From: Bradyrhizobium sp. 1
GTDB lineage: Bacteria; Pseudomonadota; Alphaproteobacteria; Rhizobiales; Xanthobacteraceae
Direction of reading: 5' to 3'
Length of the DNA stretch: 64,000 nt
NCBI RefSeq assembly: GCF_023073315.1
Contig: NZ_JADPJH010000014.1
Span: 124,001 to 188,000, forward strand
The notes below the pieces were generated by a model, which made no database searches, had not been told where the DNA came from, and saw nothing but the letters and a program-made list of their open reading frames with translations. Position numbers and translations under genes: made by a program. Within the stretch, counting starts at the first letter, position 1, and the number at the start of each line of letters is the position of its first letter. Below, piece after piece: positions 27,347 to 34,679 of the stretch.

Positions 27347-28609
27347 ATGCCCGTCCGTATCCTGCTTCTTATTGTCTCGCTGTTGCTTCCCGGCGCATTG
27401 CGTGCAGAAACTCCGGCCGAGAAAGCCGGATTTGTATCGAAGCTCACGATCTATCTTGCCAAGGGAGCTCCCGACGCGTGCGGGCCGGGCTGCGACCGCT
27501 GGATCGCCATCGAGGGCCAGATCGATCAGGAGGCCGCGCCGCGCATTCGCCGCTTCCTCGCCGGCGTCAAGGACATGCAGCGTCCGATCTATTTTCATTC
27601 GCCCGGCGGCAATGTGGACCAATCCTACGCGATCGGACGGCTGCTGCGCAGCCGCAAGGCGGTCGCGCGCGTCGGCCGGACGATTGTGACGGCATGCGCC
27701 TCGGGCACGCAGGTGGACGCTGCCTGCCTGAAGGTCAAGAATACAAGCGGTGAGGTCGAGGCCGAACTCACCACCTACCGCGCCATGTGCAACTCGGCCT
27801 GCGGCTTTCTGTTGATCGGAGCGACATCTCGCGAGGTGGCCCCCGACGCCGCAGTGGCGGTGCATAATTCCAGGCTGACGCTCCTTTTTCACGGCAATCC
27901 GCCTCCGCAGGTGGTTGCAGAGGCCCGGCGGCGCCGGATCGCGAGCGGCGAGCGCGACCGCACCGCGTTCATCGCGGCAATGGGAATCAGCCGCGAGCTC
28001 GATGACCTCATCCAGACAGTGAAGTTCGAAAACCTGCACGTGCTGACGCGGCCGGAGCTCTATCGTTTCGGCATCGACACGCGGCCGCTGGCCGAGACGA
28101 CGTGGAAGCTGGAGAAGGAAGCGCGGCCGTTCGTCCGCAAGTTCGCGGTGCTGAAGAAGGAGAACGGCACCTCGTTCCGTATGATGGAGTGGCGGCTGTC
28201 TTGCGAAAACAGGACGCGGGTGCCGCTGACATTCGCGGGCGAGATCGACGAGGCGACCGCCGGCAAGAGCACGATCCTGATGACGGCGGATGCCGAAGCG
28301 GGCAAGCAGGCCGGAGGATCTCCGGTGCGGTCCGGCAAGTACGAGGTCTGGCGCGGCAGCACCGACGCCGACACGGTCAAGGCAATGCTGGCGTCCCGCG
28401 TCCTGCATGTCCGCGAAACCACGACAATGCCGGACGACAAGACCGACACGACGAAATTCGACATCGACATGACGGGTCTGACTGCGGCGTGGACGCAGCT
28501 CAAATCATCCTGCGCTCTGTCGACGCTCAACCCGATCGGCCCCTGGCCGGCCACGGTGCCGAACCTCGGCACCACGCCGCCGACGGCACCGACGGCACCG
28601 ACGCCGTAA
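27347..28609 (+). CDS. Exported protein with ClpP/crotonase-like fold (COG3904-type)
   Basis: 420 residues from the ATG at 27347, which begins a Sec signal (RILLLIVSLLLPGALRA). The N-terminal half resembles ClpP-like periplasmic proteins: IYFHSPGGNVDQSYAIGRLL, then MCNSACGFLLIGATSREV with the Ser and oxyanion-type segment, and AVAVHNSR. The C-terminal half has a beta-rich region, ending in a Thr/Pro/Ala repeat (PTAPTAPTP). An earlier in-frame ATG at 27320 is possible. Substrate and role are unknown; a periplasmic protease or peptidase role is inference. Confidence 0.75.
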   Translation: MPVRILLLIVSLLLPGALRAETPAEKAGFVSKLTIYLAKGAPDACGPGCDRWIAIEGQIDQEAAPRIRRFLAGVKDMQRPIYFHSPGGNVDQSYAIGRLLRSRKAVARVGRTIVTACASGTQVDAACLKVKNTSGEVEAELTTYRAMCNSACGFLLIGATSREVAPDAAVAVHNSRLTLLFHGNPPPQVVAEARRRRIASGERDRTAFIAAMGISRELDDLIQTVKFENLHVLTRPELYRFGIDTRPLAETTWKLEKEARPFVRKFAVLKKENGTSFRMMEWRLSCENRTRVPLTFAGEIDEATAGKSTILMTADAEAGKQAGGSPVRSGKYEVWRGSTDADTVKAMLASRVLHVRETTTMPDDKTDTTKFDIDMTGLTAAWTQLKSSCALSTLNPIGPWPATVPNLGTTPPTAPTAPTP

Positions 28610-28640
28610 GCTGCCTAGAACCTGTCCCTTGCGATTTAAC

Positions 28641-28652
28641 GACCAATGGGTC
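28641..28652. promoter_or_regulatory. Palindrome GACC-N4-GGTC before the TetR gene
   Basis: GACC (28641-28644) and GGTC (28649-28652) flank AATG, 13 bases before the TetR ATG. The same arms and spacing recur before the EamA gene at 29321. It is a candidate autoregulatory operator. Confidence 0.55.
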
Positions 28653-28664
28653 TATATATCAACA

Positions 28665-29279
28665 ATGAACCGCCAGACTCCCGCGCCATTGCCCCGCGGC
28701 CGCCCCCGAAGTTTCGACATGGACGCCGCTGTCGAACGCGCGATGAATGTGTTCTGGTCGCACGGCTATCACGCCACGGCGCTGCCGGACCTTCTTCGTG
28801 CGACGAAGCTCTCGCGCGGCAGCCTTTACGCCGCGTTCGGTGACAAGCACTCGCTGTTCTTGCTGGCGCTCGACCGTTACATTGCCATTGCTTTGACACG
28901 GATGGATATCGAACTTGACCCCCGCAGAGAGCCGGTCGACGGCCTGCGGGCCTACCTTGCCGGCTATGTTGAGCGCAACAGCGGTGCCAATGGTCGGCGC
29001 GGATGCCTGCTGGTAGCCACGGCCATGGAACTGGCTGGACGTGATGCCGACGTTGATCGTCGCATCGGGAGCTTCTTCAAAGCCATGGAGGCCAGGGTGG
29101 CTGATGCGCTTTCCCGTGCGAAGGCGGCTGGCAAGCTGGCCGATGGTGTCGAGCCTTCGAGTGCCGCCCGAATTCTCGTCTGTTTCGTCGAGGGCCTGCG
29201 GGTGGTCGGTAAAACGGCACCGACACGGATCATTTCGCAAGCGACCGTTGACGCTTTTCTCGACCGCTTCATCAGGTAG
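28665..29279 (+). CDS. TetR-family transcriptional repressor
   Basis: 204 residues. The N-terminal HTH is FDMDAAVERAMNVFWSHGYHATALPDLLRATKLSRGSLYAAFGDK. The C-terminal half carries GRRGCLLVATAMELA, typical of the LmrA/YxaF/NemR-like branch of TetR repressors, which answer drugs or reactive electrophiles. The ATG at 28665 is chosen; the 12 codons before it cover the operator-like palindrome. Seventy bases downstream begins an EamA transporter with a matching palindrome upstream, so the pair looks like a repressor-exporter module. Confidence 0.88.
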   Translation: MNRQTPAPLPRGRPRSFDMDAAVERAMNVFWSHGYHATALPDLLRATKLSRGSLYAAFGDKHSLFLLALDRYIAIALTRMDIELDPRREPVDGLRAYLAGYVERNSGANGRRGCLLVATAMELAGRDADVDRRIGSFFKAMEARVADALSRAKAAGKLADGVEPSSAARILVCFVEGLRVVGKTAPTRIISQATVDAFLDRFIR

Positions 29280-29320
29280 ACAAACCATGGACGTTTCCGC
29301 TGTTCGCACGCCTATATCTA

Positions 29321-29332
29321 GACCGAATGGTC
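29321..29332. promoter_or_regulatory. Palindrome GACC-N4-GGTC before the EamA transporter gene
   Basis: GACC (29321-29324) and GGTC (29329-29332) flank GAAT; the arms extend to AGACC/GGTCT. It lies 17 bases before the transporter ATG. Its twin is upstream of the TetR gene at 28641. From memory, NemR-like repressors recognise similar AGACC/GGTCT palindromes. Confidence 0.55.
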
Positions 29333-29349
29333 TTGAAAAGAACGATGCC

Positions 29350-30210
29350 ATGTCTGCCATTCAGATCGTCTGCGCGGTGGTCGTCCCCTTGCTCTGGGGT
29401 TATCAATTTGTGGCGATCAAAGTTGGCGTTATGGAGTTTCCGCCGCTCTTCTTCCTCGCATTGCGCTTCCTGGCCATGGCGCTGTTGCTTGTTCCCTTTG
29501 TCAAAAGGCCCACACGTCAGCAGTTTGGCCCGATCGCAGCGATTTCGTTTTTCCTTGGTGGACTGAACTTCGGGCTCTTCTATGTTGGCCTCGGCCTCGG
29601 CTCGGGAAGCATGTCGGCCGTCGCAATTCAACTCGCCACGCCCTTCACCGTCCTGCTGGCCTGGCCGCTGCTCGCGGAGCGGCCGTCTCTCACCACGTCT
29701 GCCGGCGTGGCACTTGCCTTCGCCGGTGTGGTGGTGTTGGCGGCGGAGCCTGGCCTGTCGGCAAACGCGCTTCCGCTGCTGCTTGTGGTCGGGGCAGCCT
29801 TCGCGTTCGCGGTGTCCAACGTCTTGACGAAGCGCTACGGCCCTTTTGATCCCCTGATGTTGATGGGGTGGTCGTCGCTGCTCACGGTGCCGCAGGTCAT
29901 GGTGATGTCGCTGCTGCTTGAACATGGACAGCTGGCGAGCCTTGCCACGGCGGATCAACGCGGTTGGCTGGCACTCGCCTACACGATCTTCATCGGAGGA
30001 ATTGTCGGGTTTGGCCTTTGGTTCTGGCTGATCGCCCGTTGCTCCATGGGCCGCGTCGCGCCCTTCGGTCTGCTGCTTCCGGTGTTCGCCCTGATGTCGA
30101 GCGTAGTGTTCCTCGGCGACCGCGTGACGCCGAAGTTGATTGCCGGTGGGCTGCTCGCGATCGCGGGCGTCGCCATGACGCAACTGAGACCGGGTGTTCG
30201 CATAACCTAG
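29350..30210 (+). CDS. EamA/DMT-family transporter
   Basis: 286 residues with ten hydrophobic helices in two EamA repeats: first from VVVPLLWGYQFVAIKVGV, second from LLVVGAAFAFAVSNVLTKRYG. It belongs to the drug/metabolite transporter superfamily, probable exporter of a small metabolite. An in-frame ATG at 29287 exists, but the operator-like palindrome lies between it and 29350, favouring the later start. It is co-oriented with and probably controlled by the TetR gene. Its stop codon abuts the remnant of an MmyB-family gene on the other strand. Confidence 0.86.
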   Translation: MSAIQIVCAVVVPLLWGYQFVAIKVGVMEFPPLFFLALRFLAMALLLVPFVKRPTRQQFGPIAAISFFLGGLNFGLFYVGLGLGSGSMSAVAIQLATPFTVLLAWPLLAERPSLTTSAGVALAFAGVVVLAAEPGLSANALPLLLVVGAAFAFAVSNVLTKRYGPFDPLMLMGWSSLLTVPQVMVMSLLLEHGQLASLATADQRGWLALAYTIFIGGIVGFGLWFWLIARCSMGRVAPFGLLLPVFALMSSVVFLGDRVTPKLIAGGLLAIAGVAMTQLRPGVRIT

Positions 30211-30245
30211 ACCGGCGTGTAGATCACAAGCTTCGTAAGTGCGCC
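30207..30245 (-). pseudogene. 3' remnant of an MmyB/XRE regulator gene
   Basis: On the minus strand this stretch reads ALTKLVIYTPV followed by a stop. The intact XRE regulator at 41772-42545 ends ALKLVIYTPV. At DNA level 24 of 28 bases match from the stop codon onward. Nothing upstream on that strand continues the gene in place, so only the last dozen codons survive here. See also the internal fragment at 32539. Confidence 0.65.
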
Positions 30246-30261
30246 GACGGGGCCCCCCGTC
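30246..30261 (+). other. GC-rich hairpin after the EamA gene
   Basis: GACGGGG (30246-30252) and CCCCGTC (30255-30261) are complementary with a minimal loop, 36 bases past the transporter stop. No T run follows. It may serve as a weak terminator. Confidence 0.35.
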
Positions 30262-30382
30262 GCAATCGGCCCGGACCGGAAAATACCGTCGAGGAGTCCG
30301 GTAGCGGACAGACATCGAGCGATCGGGAGCGCTAAATTTCCTTCAAGGCTGTCCGGCGCCTGGTCCGCGCGAGTTTACGGTC

Positions 30383-30565
30383 ATGAAGAGACGGCGACGA
30401 TCCGAACCGCACACATTTGAAAGCTATATTGCCGCCTCCAAAGCGCGTCTCGAGGCAGAGGCCTCTCAGCTTTCGGACGGTCCTGAACGAGAGTATCTGC
30501 GCGAAAAGATCAGACAGCTCGAGACTGCTGCCGCCATGAACACGTTGTTGTCTGCCGACAGGTAA
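30383..30565 (+). CDS. Small charged coiled-coil-like protein, 60 residues
   Basis: MKRRRRSEPHTFESYIAASK begins a highly charged, helix-prone sequence; the central part (ARLEAEASQLSDGPEREYLR) and EKIRQLETAA give a likely short coiled coil. It is the first of three tiny genes on the plus strand with gaps of 5 and 7 bases, which suggests an operon. No known domain is recognised. Confidence 0.6.
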   Translation: MKRRRRSEPHTFESYIAASKARLEAEASQLSDGPEREYLREKIRQLETAAAMNTLLSADR

Positions 30566-30570
30566 CCGCC

Positions 30571-30777
30571 ATGTCCACCGGCCAACCCGACGCACCTTCG
30601 CCCCTCAGGAAACAGGCCACGGACGCGCTCCGCAGGGCACGAAAATTGCCGGTTGGGCATGCGAGAAACGATCTGAGGCAAATGGCGATGGGGCTGCTCT
30701 GGCTCGAGCGGCGCGGCGCGCCGGAGACGGTGCGGCGGGTCGAGGCGGCGTTCCGCGAAATCGGAAAGACGGGCTGA
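30571..30777 (+). CDS. Small helical protein, 68 residues
   Basis: Starts five bases after the previous stop. The sequence is Arg/Ala/Leu-rich and helical (LRKQATDALRRARKLPVGHA, LRQMAMGLLWLERRGAPETV), resembling the short ALRRARKLPxGxARNDLRQ proteins often seen in Bradyrhizobium. No catalytic motif. Function unknown; the tight spacing indicates co-transcription with its neighbours. Confidence 0.6.
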   Translation: MSTGQPDAPSPLRKQATDALRRARKLPVGHARNDLRQMAMGLLWLERRGAPETVRRVEAAFREIGKTG

Positions 30778-30784
30778 GGCCGTT

Positions 30785-30997
30785 ATGTCGAAACCAGATC
30801 CCGAGCTGTTGCCGATACGTCCACGGTGCCCCAAATGTCAGATGCGGATGATCAGCACCGACGTGGTCGTCGAGGCCAATGGTTTCGAGGACAGAACCCT
30901 CCAGTGCATCGGTTGCGGACATATCGAAACCAGGCGAACGGCCACCGGTCCTCTGGTATCGCCGCCTGCCGTGGCCGGGACCAAGGGTTTCAGGTGA
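30785..30997 (+). CDS. Small zinc-ribbon-like protein, 70 residues
   Basis: Two CxxC pairs, RCPKCQMRM near residue 15 and QCIGCGHIE near residue 41, make a single rubredoxin/zinc-ribbon knuckle that probably binds zinc. It starts seven bases after the previous stop; its own 3' end overlaps the convergent Crp/Fnr gene by eight bases. Function unknown; nucleic-acid or protein binding is possible. Confidence 0.65.
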   Translation: MSKPDPELLPIRPRCPKCQMRMISTDVVVEANGFEDRTLQCIGCGHIETRRTATGPLVSPPAVAGTKGFR

Positions 30998-31694
30998 GGG
31001 TTGCCTCATGCTCCAGCAGGGTCTCGTAGCACTCGCAGGACAATAGCCTCAGTGCGTCCCGATCCAGGATTTTGATGACGCCGCGCGCATATGTGATCAC
31101 GCCCTTGTCTTGCATCCTGCGCGCGACTTCCGTGACGGAGGTCCTGCGGACGCCCAGCATTTCGGCGAGCAGTTCCTGGGTCAGGGCAACCGTATCGCTC
31201 GCGGCGCGATCGGAGGATTGCAGCAGCCAGCGGCAGAAGCGCTCGTCGACCTGATGCAGCGCATTGCAGGCGGCGGTGATGCGGGCCTGCGTCAGCATGA
31301 CTTCGTTGTAGCGCACGCACAGATCGCGAAGCGCATCGCTGGTACCGACCGCTTTCCTGAACGGCGCCGCACCGATCTTGCTGAGCTGAAGCGGCAACTG
31401 GACGACCACGCGAACGAGCGACGTGTATAGACCCAGTCCGGCCATTGCACCGACCACGCCTTCGCGCCCGACCGTCGCGGTTTCGATTGCCTTGCCGTCC
31501 CGCATCACCGCGAGCATCGAGAGCATGCCATTGTGAGGGAAATAAACGTGGTCGACCTCGGCGCCGGCCTCGTAGATGACTTCGCCTTGCACCAACGACC
31601 TCGTCACCAAATGCGGCTCGAGCGCGTCGAAATCCTTGCGTGGCAACGACGCAAGTAGCCTGTTATCCAGCGAACTGGGCGAAGGTGCGTGCAA
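30990..31694 (-). CDS. Crp/Fnr-family transcriptional regulator
   Basis: 234 residues. The cyclic-nucleotide-binding-like fold covers residues about 15-135 (VIYEAGAEVDHVYFPHNGML), with no N-terminal Cys cluster, so it is not an oxygen-sensing FNR type. The C-terminal winged helix is SDTVALTQELLAEMLGVRRTSVTEVARRMQDKG. The effector is unknown. It converges with the three tiny genes at 30383-30997. Confidence 0.88.
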   Translation of the reverse strand: MHAPSPSSLDNRLLASLPRKDFDALEPHLVTRSLVQGEVIYEAGAEVDHVYFPHNGMLSMLAVMRDGKAIETATVGREGVVGAMAGLGLYTSLVRVVVQLPLQLSKIGAAPFRKAVGTSDALRDLCVRYNEVMLTQARITAACNALHQVDERFCRWLLQSSDRAASDTVALTQELLAEMLGVRRTSVTEVARRMQDKGVITYARGVIKILDRDALRLLSCECYETLLEHEATLT

Positions 31695-32156
31695 ATGCGG
31701 CTTTCGGCCCGATCGGTCGGGCGTGATACCGCAGGGGGATGATTGCGCACTCCGAGGGGGCGCTCCGCGGGGATTTGCCTGATACTAGGATCGGCACAAG
31801 CCCTTGTCGGTCCGGTATCCGTCTTGGGCCAGTCTTCGGCCATTTCCGCGGATACTCCCGTAAATATAGTCCTTTCTGGCGCGTTGGTGTGAACTATTCG
31901 CGTCTCCAATCTCCATATGTACGTTGCACGACAAAGCCGCGCCAGCTGCGCGCAACTGGAGCGGGCTCGCCGATCAGGAAAAACACCCCTGCTCGGCCAT
32001 AATTTGCCTCGGGGCCGGAACTAACGACGGAATTCGTTGTTCGTTCACGTGACACCGCCTTTGTTCGGTATCCGACAAAGGAACAGGGTGAAGCGCATCT
32101 GCCCGAGGAAGCGGGCACACCGGCGCATTCTGCGATATTGCCGAGGAAGCCACGTC
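31695..32156. other. 462-base intergenic region between Crp/Fnr and response regulator genes
   Basis: No convincing coding frame; the short open frames present have no sensible composition or start signals. It should hold the divergent promoters of both flanking genes. A GGAAC at 32017 resembles half of a general-stress (EcfG) promoter, but CGTT follows at 13 or 20 bases rather than 16-17, so I do not call a promoter. Confidence 0.6.
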
Positions 32157-32534
32157 ATGCAGCATCACGCCTGCACTCGACCCCTCGTGCTCGTTGTCGA
32201 GGACGAGGTTCTGCTGCGGTGGACGGCCGCCGAAGCCCTTCAGGAGGCGGGGTTTGACGTTGTCGAGGCCGGCAGTGCAACCGAAGCCATCTCGATACTC
32301 GAAAAGCGATCGGATATCCGCGCGGTCTTTACCGATATTCAGATGCCAGGCTCGATCGACGGCCTGAAGCTTGCCCACCTCATCAGCTTCCGTTGGCCGC
32401 CCATCAGGATCATCGCCACGTCCGGTCAGGTCAAATTGCGCGACGACGACTTACCGCAGGGCGGGCGCTATCTGCGAAAGCCGTATCCCGTGGCCGACCT
32501 CACCGACCTGCTGGGCGAGATGATGGGAAAATGA
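32157..32534 (+). CDS. Stand-alone response regulator receiver protein
   Basis: 125 residues, a single receiver domain without an output domain. Acidic pair in VLVVEDEVLL (near residues 15-16), phospho-acceptor Asp60 in AVFTDIQMPG, Ser89 in ATSGQ, and Lys108 in YLRKPYP. CheY-like single-domain regulators in this order often take part in general stress or chemotaxis phosphorelays. No kinase gene is adjacent. The ATG at 32157 is preferred to an upstream in-frame start because the earlier codons lack domain content. Confidence 0.88.
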   Translation: MQHHACTRPLVLVVEDEVLLRWTAAEALQEAGFDVVEAGSATEAISILEKRSDIRAVFTDIQMPGSIDGLKLAHLISFRWPPIRIIATSGQVKLRDDDLPQGGRYLRKPYPVADLTDLLGEMMGK

Positions 32535-32538
32535 AAAC

Positions 32539-32650
32539 ATGGCGCCGGCGTTGCGCCTCGGTTTGTCGGTCATCCTCAGGAGCAGCATGTTGCGACCGTC
32601 CTCCCTGGGCCGATCGAACGCGAAGACCTCCTCGGCGGTGACACGCTCTG
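32539..32650 (-). pseudogene. Internal fragment of an MmyB/XRE-type regulator gene
   Basis: On the minus strand one frame reads VFAFDRPREDGRNMLLLRMT followed by DKPRR. The intact paralogue at 41772-42545 has VFAFGRLAQEDRNTLLLVMT followed by NKQTRK. The DNA is alignable for about 75 bases around GGTCATC-CAGGAGCAG-GTTGCGA. No start or remaining domain is present here, so this is a relic or a gene-conversion scar. Together with the 3' remnant at 30207 it may come from one disrupted gene. Confidence 0.5.
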
Positions 32651-32674
32651 CATTGCGAACATTGATGGATAGCT

Positions 32675-32812
32675 TCAGTCCGACGCCGTCTTTGCCGAGA
32701 TCGTCCGGCTGGTACGGGTTCCTTGACCGGTATCCAAACGATAGAGGGCGGCGGCACCGCCGGCCAGGACGAGCGGGATGACGAGGATCGCGAGAATGTT
32801 CGTTCTGCTCAC
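32675..32812 (-). CDS. 45-residue single-pass membrane protein
   Basis: GTG start at 32812 with a perfect GGAGG five bases upstream. It encodes VSRTNILAILVIPLVLAGGA, continuing AALYRLDTGQ and a Ser/Thr-rich tail. That is one membrane helix with a short periplasmic tail. No family name recognised. The strong ribosome-binding site and clean topology support it despite the short length. Confidence 0.5.
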   Translation of the reverse strand: MSRTNILAILVIPLVLAGGAAALYRLDTGQGTRTSRTISAKTASD

Positions 32813-32982
32813 GAAAGCCTCCGGCGGATGAGATGTCGAGCCATCAATCGACCGCGCGCATACGAGGTTCCGTGAAATTTTCAAGACCGCTGCGCGGCCT
32901 TCATCCTCGGACCGAAATGCGGCCGCACGCGGAACTTCTCCCCATCGCGCTACTTTGAAATCGAATCACGAAAGCGCCCTTC

Positions 32983-34488
32983 ATGAACACAGAAACGGAA
33001 CTCAAATTTCAGGTTGCGCCACGAAAGCTGGCATCCTTGTTGCGGAACGGCAGTGGGCGGCGCCATCGGTCCGAGCAAACGCTGGTGTCGAATTACTACG
33101 ATACGAGCAAGCACAAGCTCAGACGAAATGGCCTCACGCTTCGGGTCCGCAAGATCGAAGACCGCTACGTACAAACCGTGAAGGCGAGCGGCATGGGGAG
33201 CGTGACGCGTGGCGAATGGGAGCATGAGGTCAGCGGCGCAAAGCCTGACCTCAAGCAAATGAAAAATACCGCGCTCGAGCGCGTGGCCACCAAAAAACTG
33301 CCTCGCAAGCTCAGGTCGGTGTTTCAGACCGACGTGCATCGGACGGCTGAGGAACGGCGGGTCCGCAGGAGCCGGATCGAGCTTGCGGTCGACCGCGGCC
33401 GGATCGGCGCCGGCCGTCGCTCGCGACCTATCGCCGAGCTTGAACTTGAGCTGAAGTCCGGGCACGTCGCAGATCTGTTTCGTTTGGCGCGAGATATCGA
33501 ACGCAAGACGGGCGCGGAGCTTGATCTGCGCTCGAAATCCGAGCGAGGTTACCAGCTCCTCGCGCGAGAGGGCGAAGGCGCACAACGCGCCGAGCCGATC
33601 GGATTGAAGCACGAGCTTTCACCGCAAGATGCCTTCCGTGTGATCGCCCATTCGACGCTTCGGCACATCACCGCCAACGCCGATCCAGTGCGCAAGATGG
33701 ACTCCGAAGGAGTCCATCAGATGCGGGTCGGCCTGCGGCGGCTGCGAGCGGCCATCTCGCTCTTCGACGACATCCTGCTGCGCGCGAGCACGGCCCGGAT
33801 CAAGGCTGAACTCAAATGGCTTACGGGCGAGCTCGCGCCGGCGCGAGAAATCGACGTTTTCCTGAAGGAGAGCATTCAGCCGATTGCCGACCAGGACGTC
33901 CCGAAACGCGGCTCTCGCGCAATCCGGAAGGAGTTTTCCAGGCAGCGAACGGCGGCCTTCCGGCGCGCCCGTGACGCGGTCGATTCGGCCCGTTACCGCC
34001 GCCTTTTGATTGATGCGGCCGAGTGGATAGACCGCGAACGCCCCCGCAGCGCTGATGATCGAACCATCGCCGCCTATGCCGGGGCCGTGCTCGACCGGCG
34101 GGTGAAGAAGGCGCGAAAGCAAGGCAAGCAGCTGAGCGACCTCGATCCAGGGCAGCGCCACAAATTGCGGATCAAGATCAAGAAAATCCGCTATGCCGTC
34201 GACTTCTTCAGAAACCTCTACCGGGATCGCGACCAGGACGAGCTCGCCGGCCTTTCCGACCGGCTGAAGCGGATTCAATCCGCCTTGGGATCGTTGAACG
34301 ATTTCGCGGCGCATCGCGAGTTGGCGACCGAGGCCGCGTTGTCGGCGCCTCCCGCGAACCGCCGCGCACAGGCTTTTGCATCGGGATTCATCGTGGGCCA
34401 GGAACGCGAGGCGGCTCAGGACTTGATCGCGGACGCATCGAAGCAGCTGCACAGATTGCGTCGCCTGAGTATCGAACCGGGCAAGTGA
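32983..34488 (+). CDS. CYTH and CHAD domain protein
   Basis: 501 residues. The N-terminal CYTH domain has the ExExK signature as TETELKF and alternating basic/acidic tunnel residues (RVRKIEDRYVQTVKASG, ELELELKSG), so it should bind triphosphorylated compounds with a divalent metal. From about residue 220 a CHAD domain follows, rich in conserved His and basic residues (VHQMRVGLRRLRAAISLF, HKLRIKIKKIRYAVDFF). CYTH-CHAD fusions are linked to inorganic polyphosphate or triphosphate metabolism. It stands alone on the plus strand upstream of the DUF2177 gene. Confidence 0.9.
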   Translation: MNTETELKFQVAPRKLASLLRNGSGRRHRSEQTLVSNYYDTSKHKLRRNGLTLRVRKIEDRYVQTVKASGMGSVTRGEWEHEVSGAKPDLKQMKNTALERVATKKLPRKLRSVFQTDVHRTAEERRVRRSRIELAVDRGRIGAGRRSRPIAELELELKSGHVADLFRLARDIERKTGAELDLRSKSERGYQLLAREGEGAQRAEPIGLKHELSPQDAFRVIAHSTLRHITANADPVRKMDSEGVHQMRVGLRRLRAAISLFDDILLRASTARIKAELKWLTGELAPAREIDVFLKESIQPIADQDVPKRGSRAIRKEFSRQRTAAFRRARDAVDSARYRRLLIDAAEWIDRERPRSADDRTIAAYAGAVLDRRVKKARKQGKQLSDLDPGQRHKLRIKIKKIRYAVDFFRNLYRDRDQDELAGLSDRLKRIQSALGSLNDFAAHRELATEAALSAPPANRRAQAFASGFIVGQEREAAQDLIADASKQLHRLRRLSIEPGK

Positions 34489-34623
34489 CTTTTGGAGCAC
34501 CGCCGTGGGCTCCTCTGCCACGGGCGATCCTGACAGCTCTTGGGTTCCCGACCTCCAAACTGCCAAGCTCTGCCGATCTCGCGCTCGTCCCACCGCTTGA
34601 CGAATTCCGGGCTGCCACAGCAC

Positions 34624-34653
34624 TGATCCAAGCCCCTCTGGCGGACGTATACG
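34624..34653 (+). promoter_or_regulatory. Predicted ECF11 (RpoE-ChrR type) promoter of the DUF2177 gene
   Basis: TGATCC (34624-34629), an 18-base spacer, then TATACG (34648-34653). The architecture is identical to the two promoters at the sigma gene locus. The predicted start site near 34660 leaves about 20 bases before the ATG at 34680, and it settles the start choice for that gene. Confidence 0.7.
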
Positions 34654-34679
34654 GGATGACGGCAATTTCGGAGAGCACG

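Noticed and set aside
31739-32002. 87-codon plus-strand frame in the Crp/Fnr to response-regulator gap
   Set aside because: No ribosome-binding site and unstructured composition; likely spurious.
32017-32045. GGAAC...CGTT, possible general-stress EcfG promoter for the response regulator
   Set aside because: Spacers to the two CGTT occurrences are 13 and 20 bases rather than 16-17.
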